From: Deltaproteobacteria bacterium
GTDB lineage: Bacteria > Bdellovibrionota_C > UBA2361 > JAAYZI01
NCBI GenBank assembly: GCA_012514925.1
Contig: JAAYZI010000283.1
Location: forward strand, 1-14,473
Direction of reading: 5' to 3'
Length of the DNA stretch: 14,473 nt
The position numbers were made by a program, and so were the translations under genes. Each line of letters opens with the position of its first letter. The stretch's first letter is position 1. Under the pieces are notes generated by a model. The model was not told where the DNA came from and searched no databases. It saw only the letters and a list, made by a program, of their open reading frames with translations. Positions 14,108 to 14,473 of this stretch are shown here, one piece after another.

Positions 14108-14129
14108 AAAAGCGCAAAGTAAGTAGTTA

Positions 14130-14189
14130 GCTGATTTTTAAGACTTTAAGTGTTTGTAATTCTTGCTTAGTAACCATTTACAAATCAGC
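14130..14189 (+). ncRNA. Structured 3'-UTR or small-RNA candidate upstream of the terminator
   Basis: The 13-base arm TTTACAAATCAGC (14177-14189) can pair through AAATCAGC with GCTGATTT (14130-14137) and through TTACAAA with TTTGTAA (14153-14159). Both partners lie on the same 5' side, separated by 15 bases, and compete for the shared AAA. Directly after it comes an intrinsic terminator, so this is either the 3' end of the DUF5658 transcript or a short independent RNA. No promoter of its own was found. Confidence 0.3.
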
Positions 14190-14221
14190 CGCACCCGATT
14201 AGGGGGCGACCATTTTTTTTT
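14188..14221 (+). terminator. Intrinsic (Rho-independent) terminator
   Basis: A GC-rich hairpin: GCCGCACCC (14188-14196), loop GATTA, GGGGGCGAC (14202-14210), with 7 of 9 positions paired, followed two bases later by nine T (14213-14221). It ends plus-strand transcription from the DUF5658 region and insulates the Rrf2-type gene, which therefore needs its own promoter. Confidence 0.85.
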
Positions 14222-14238
14222 GAACAGATACCCATAGC

Positions 14239-14267
14239 ATGGCATTTAGTTTAATTTACTGTATTAT
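14239..14267 (+). promoter_or_regulatory. Possible promoter of the Rrf2-family gene
   Basis: ATGGCA (14239-14244) and TATTAT (14262-14267) are spaced by 17 bases, each a partial match to the sigma-70 consensus. The predicted start of transcription would be only a few bases before the ATG (14277), so the true -10 may instead be TTTAAT at 14250-14255. A promoter is expected here because a terminator lies just upstream. Confidence 0.3.
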
Positions 14268-14276
14268 AGAAAGGTT

Positions 14277-14473
14277 ATGAGAATTACCAAGTGGGGAGAA
14301 TACGGGATTCTTTGCTGTCTTTATTTGGCAAGGCACGGATCTGAACACTCAGTGGGCGCGCTTGAGCTGTCACGAGAAAGACACATACCATTACAATATA
14401 CACAGCAGATTTTGCAGCGACTTCGCCGCGGAGGAGTTATTGAAAGCCTCCGTGGACCAGGCGGCGGATATAA
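14277..14473 (+). CDS. Rrf2-family transcriptional regulator, 3'-truncated by the window
   Basis: The first 65 codons plus two bases of a DNA-binding regulator. MRITKWGEYGILCCLYLA is the usual first helix of Rrf2 proteins. VGALELSRERHIPLQYTQQILQRL is the helix-turn-helix, and GGVIESLRGPGGGY is the diagnostic wing (S-x-R-G-x-x-G-G-Y). Family members such as IscR, NsrR, RirA and CymR sense Fe-S clusters, NO, iron or cysteine status. The residues that would tell (cluster cysteines at about 90-110) lie beyond the window, so no subtype can be given; Cys13 and Cys14 in the first helix are not those ligands. AAGG precedes the ATG at a short spacing. The gene stands after a strong terminator, hence is its own unit. 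The 18-base palindrome 170 bases upstream is a candidate target. Confidence 0.88.
   Translation, partial: MRITKWGEYGILCCLYLARHGSEHSVGALELSRERHIPLQYTQQILQRLRRGGVIESLRGPGGGY

Noticed and set aside
1..14473. CRISPR array, insertion sequence, tRNA or rRNA
   Set aside because: No regularly spaced repeats, transposase motifs, terminal repeats with target duplication, tRNA T-loop (GGTTCGAATCC-like) or rRNA segments were seen on either strand.

Overview
The window reads as chromosomal DNA from a diderm (Gram-negative-type) bacterium. The signs are a lipoprotein with a clear lipobox, a secreted protein ending in Phe in the style of outer-membrane proteins, Shine-Dalgarno motifs in front of many genes, and an extended -10 promoter. 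I cannot name the species. Most proteins of the trp operon remind me of Bacteroidota sequences, but the SD usage and the TATAAT promoter do not fit a typical Bacteroidota host. The lineage is therefore left open.

Layout. (1) 2-2678, plus strand: the 3' part of an aminopeptidase P gene, then a 6-phosphofructokinase gene with its own extended -10 promoter only a few bases before its ATG. (2) 2694-10124, minus strand: a complete, compact tryptophan operon read trpE-trpG-trpD-trpC-trpF-trpB-trpA, followed by a type I-beta DAHP synthase gene. Almost every junction is an ATGA/GTGA overlap or a gap of 1-6 bases. Together the genes encode the first shikimate-pathway step and all steps from chorismate to tryptophan. 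Catalytic residues are intact where I checked them. (3) 10125-10588: a divergent intergenic region with several small inverted repeats and no recognisable Trp-rich leader peptide. (4) 10589-13008, plus: a secreted protein of unknown function and a 557-residue lipoprotein of unknown function. (5) 13009-14276: a small helical protein, a densely structured non-coding stretch, a three-helix membrane protein of the DUF5658 type, a second structured stretch, and a strong intrinsic terminator. (6) 14277-14473, plus: the first 65 codons of an Rrf2-family regulator, cut by the window edge.

The part least explained by known genes is 13337-14221. An 18-base palindrome (ACTTTCTCCGGAGAAAGT) occurs there before the DUF5658 gene and again, with one central change, after it. 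The first copy sits inside two further perfect 9-base inverted repeats whose arms interleave in pseudoknot order. A 59-base hairpin with G-U pairs lies over the likely ribosome-binding site of the DUF5658 gene. This could be a regulated small locus, an RNA element, or an operator array for the neighbouring Rrf2 regulator. The sequence alone does not decide between these.
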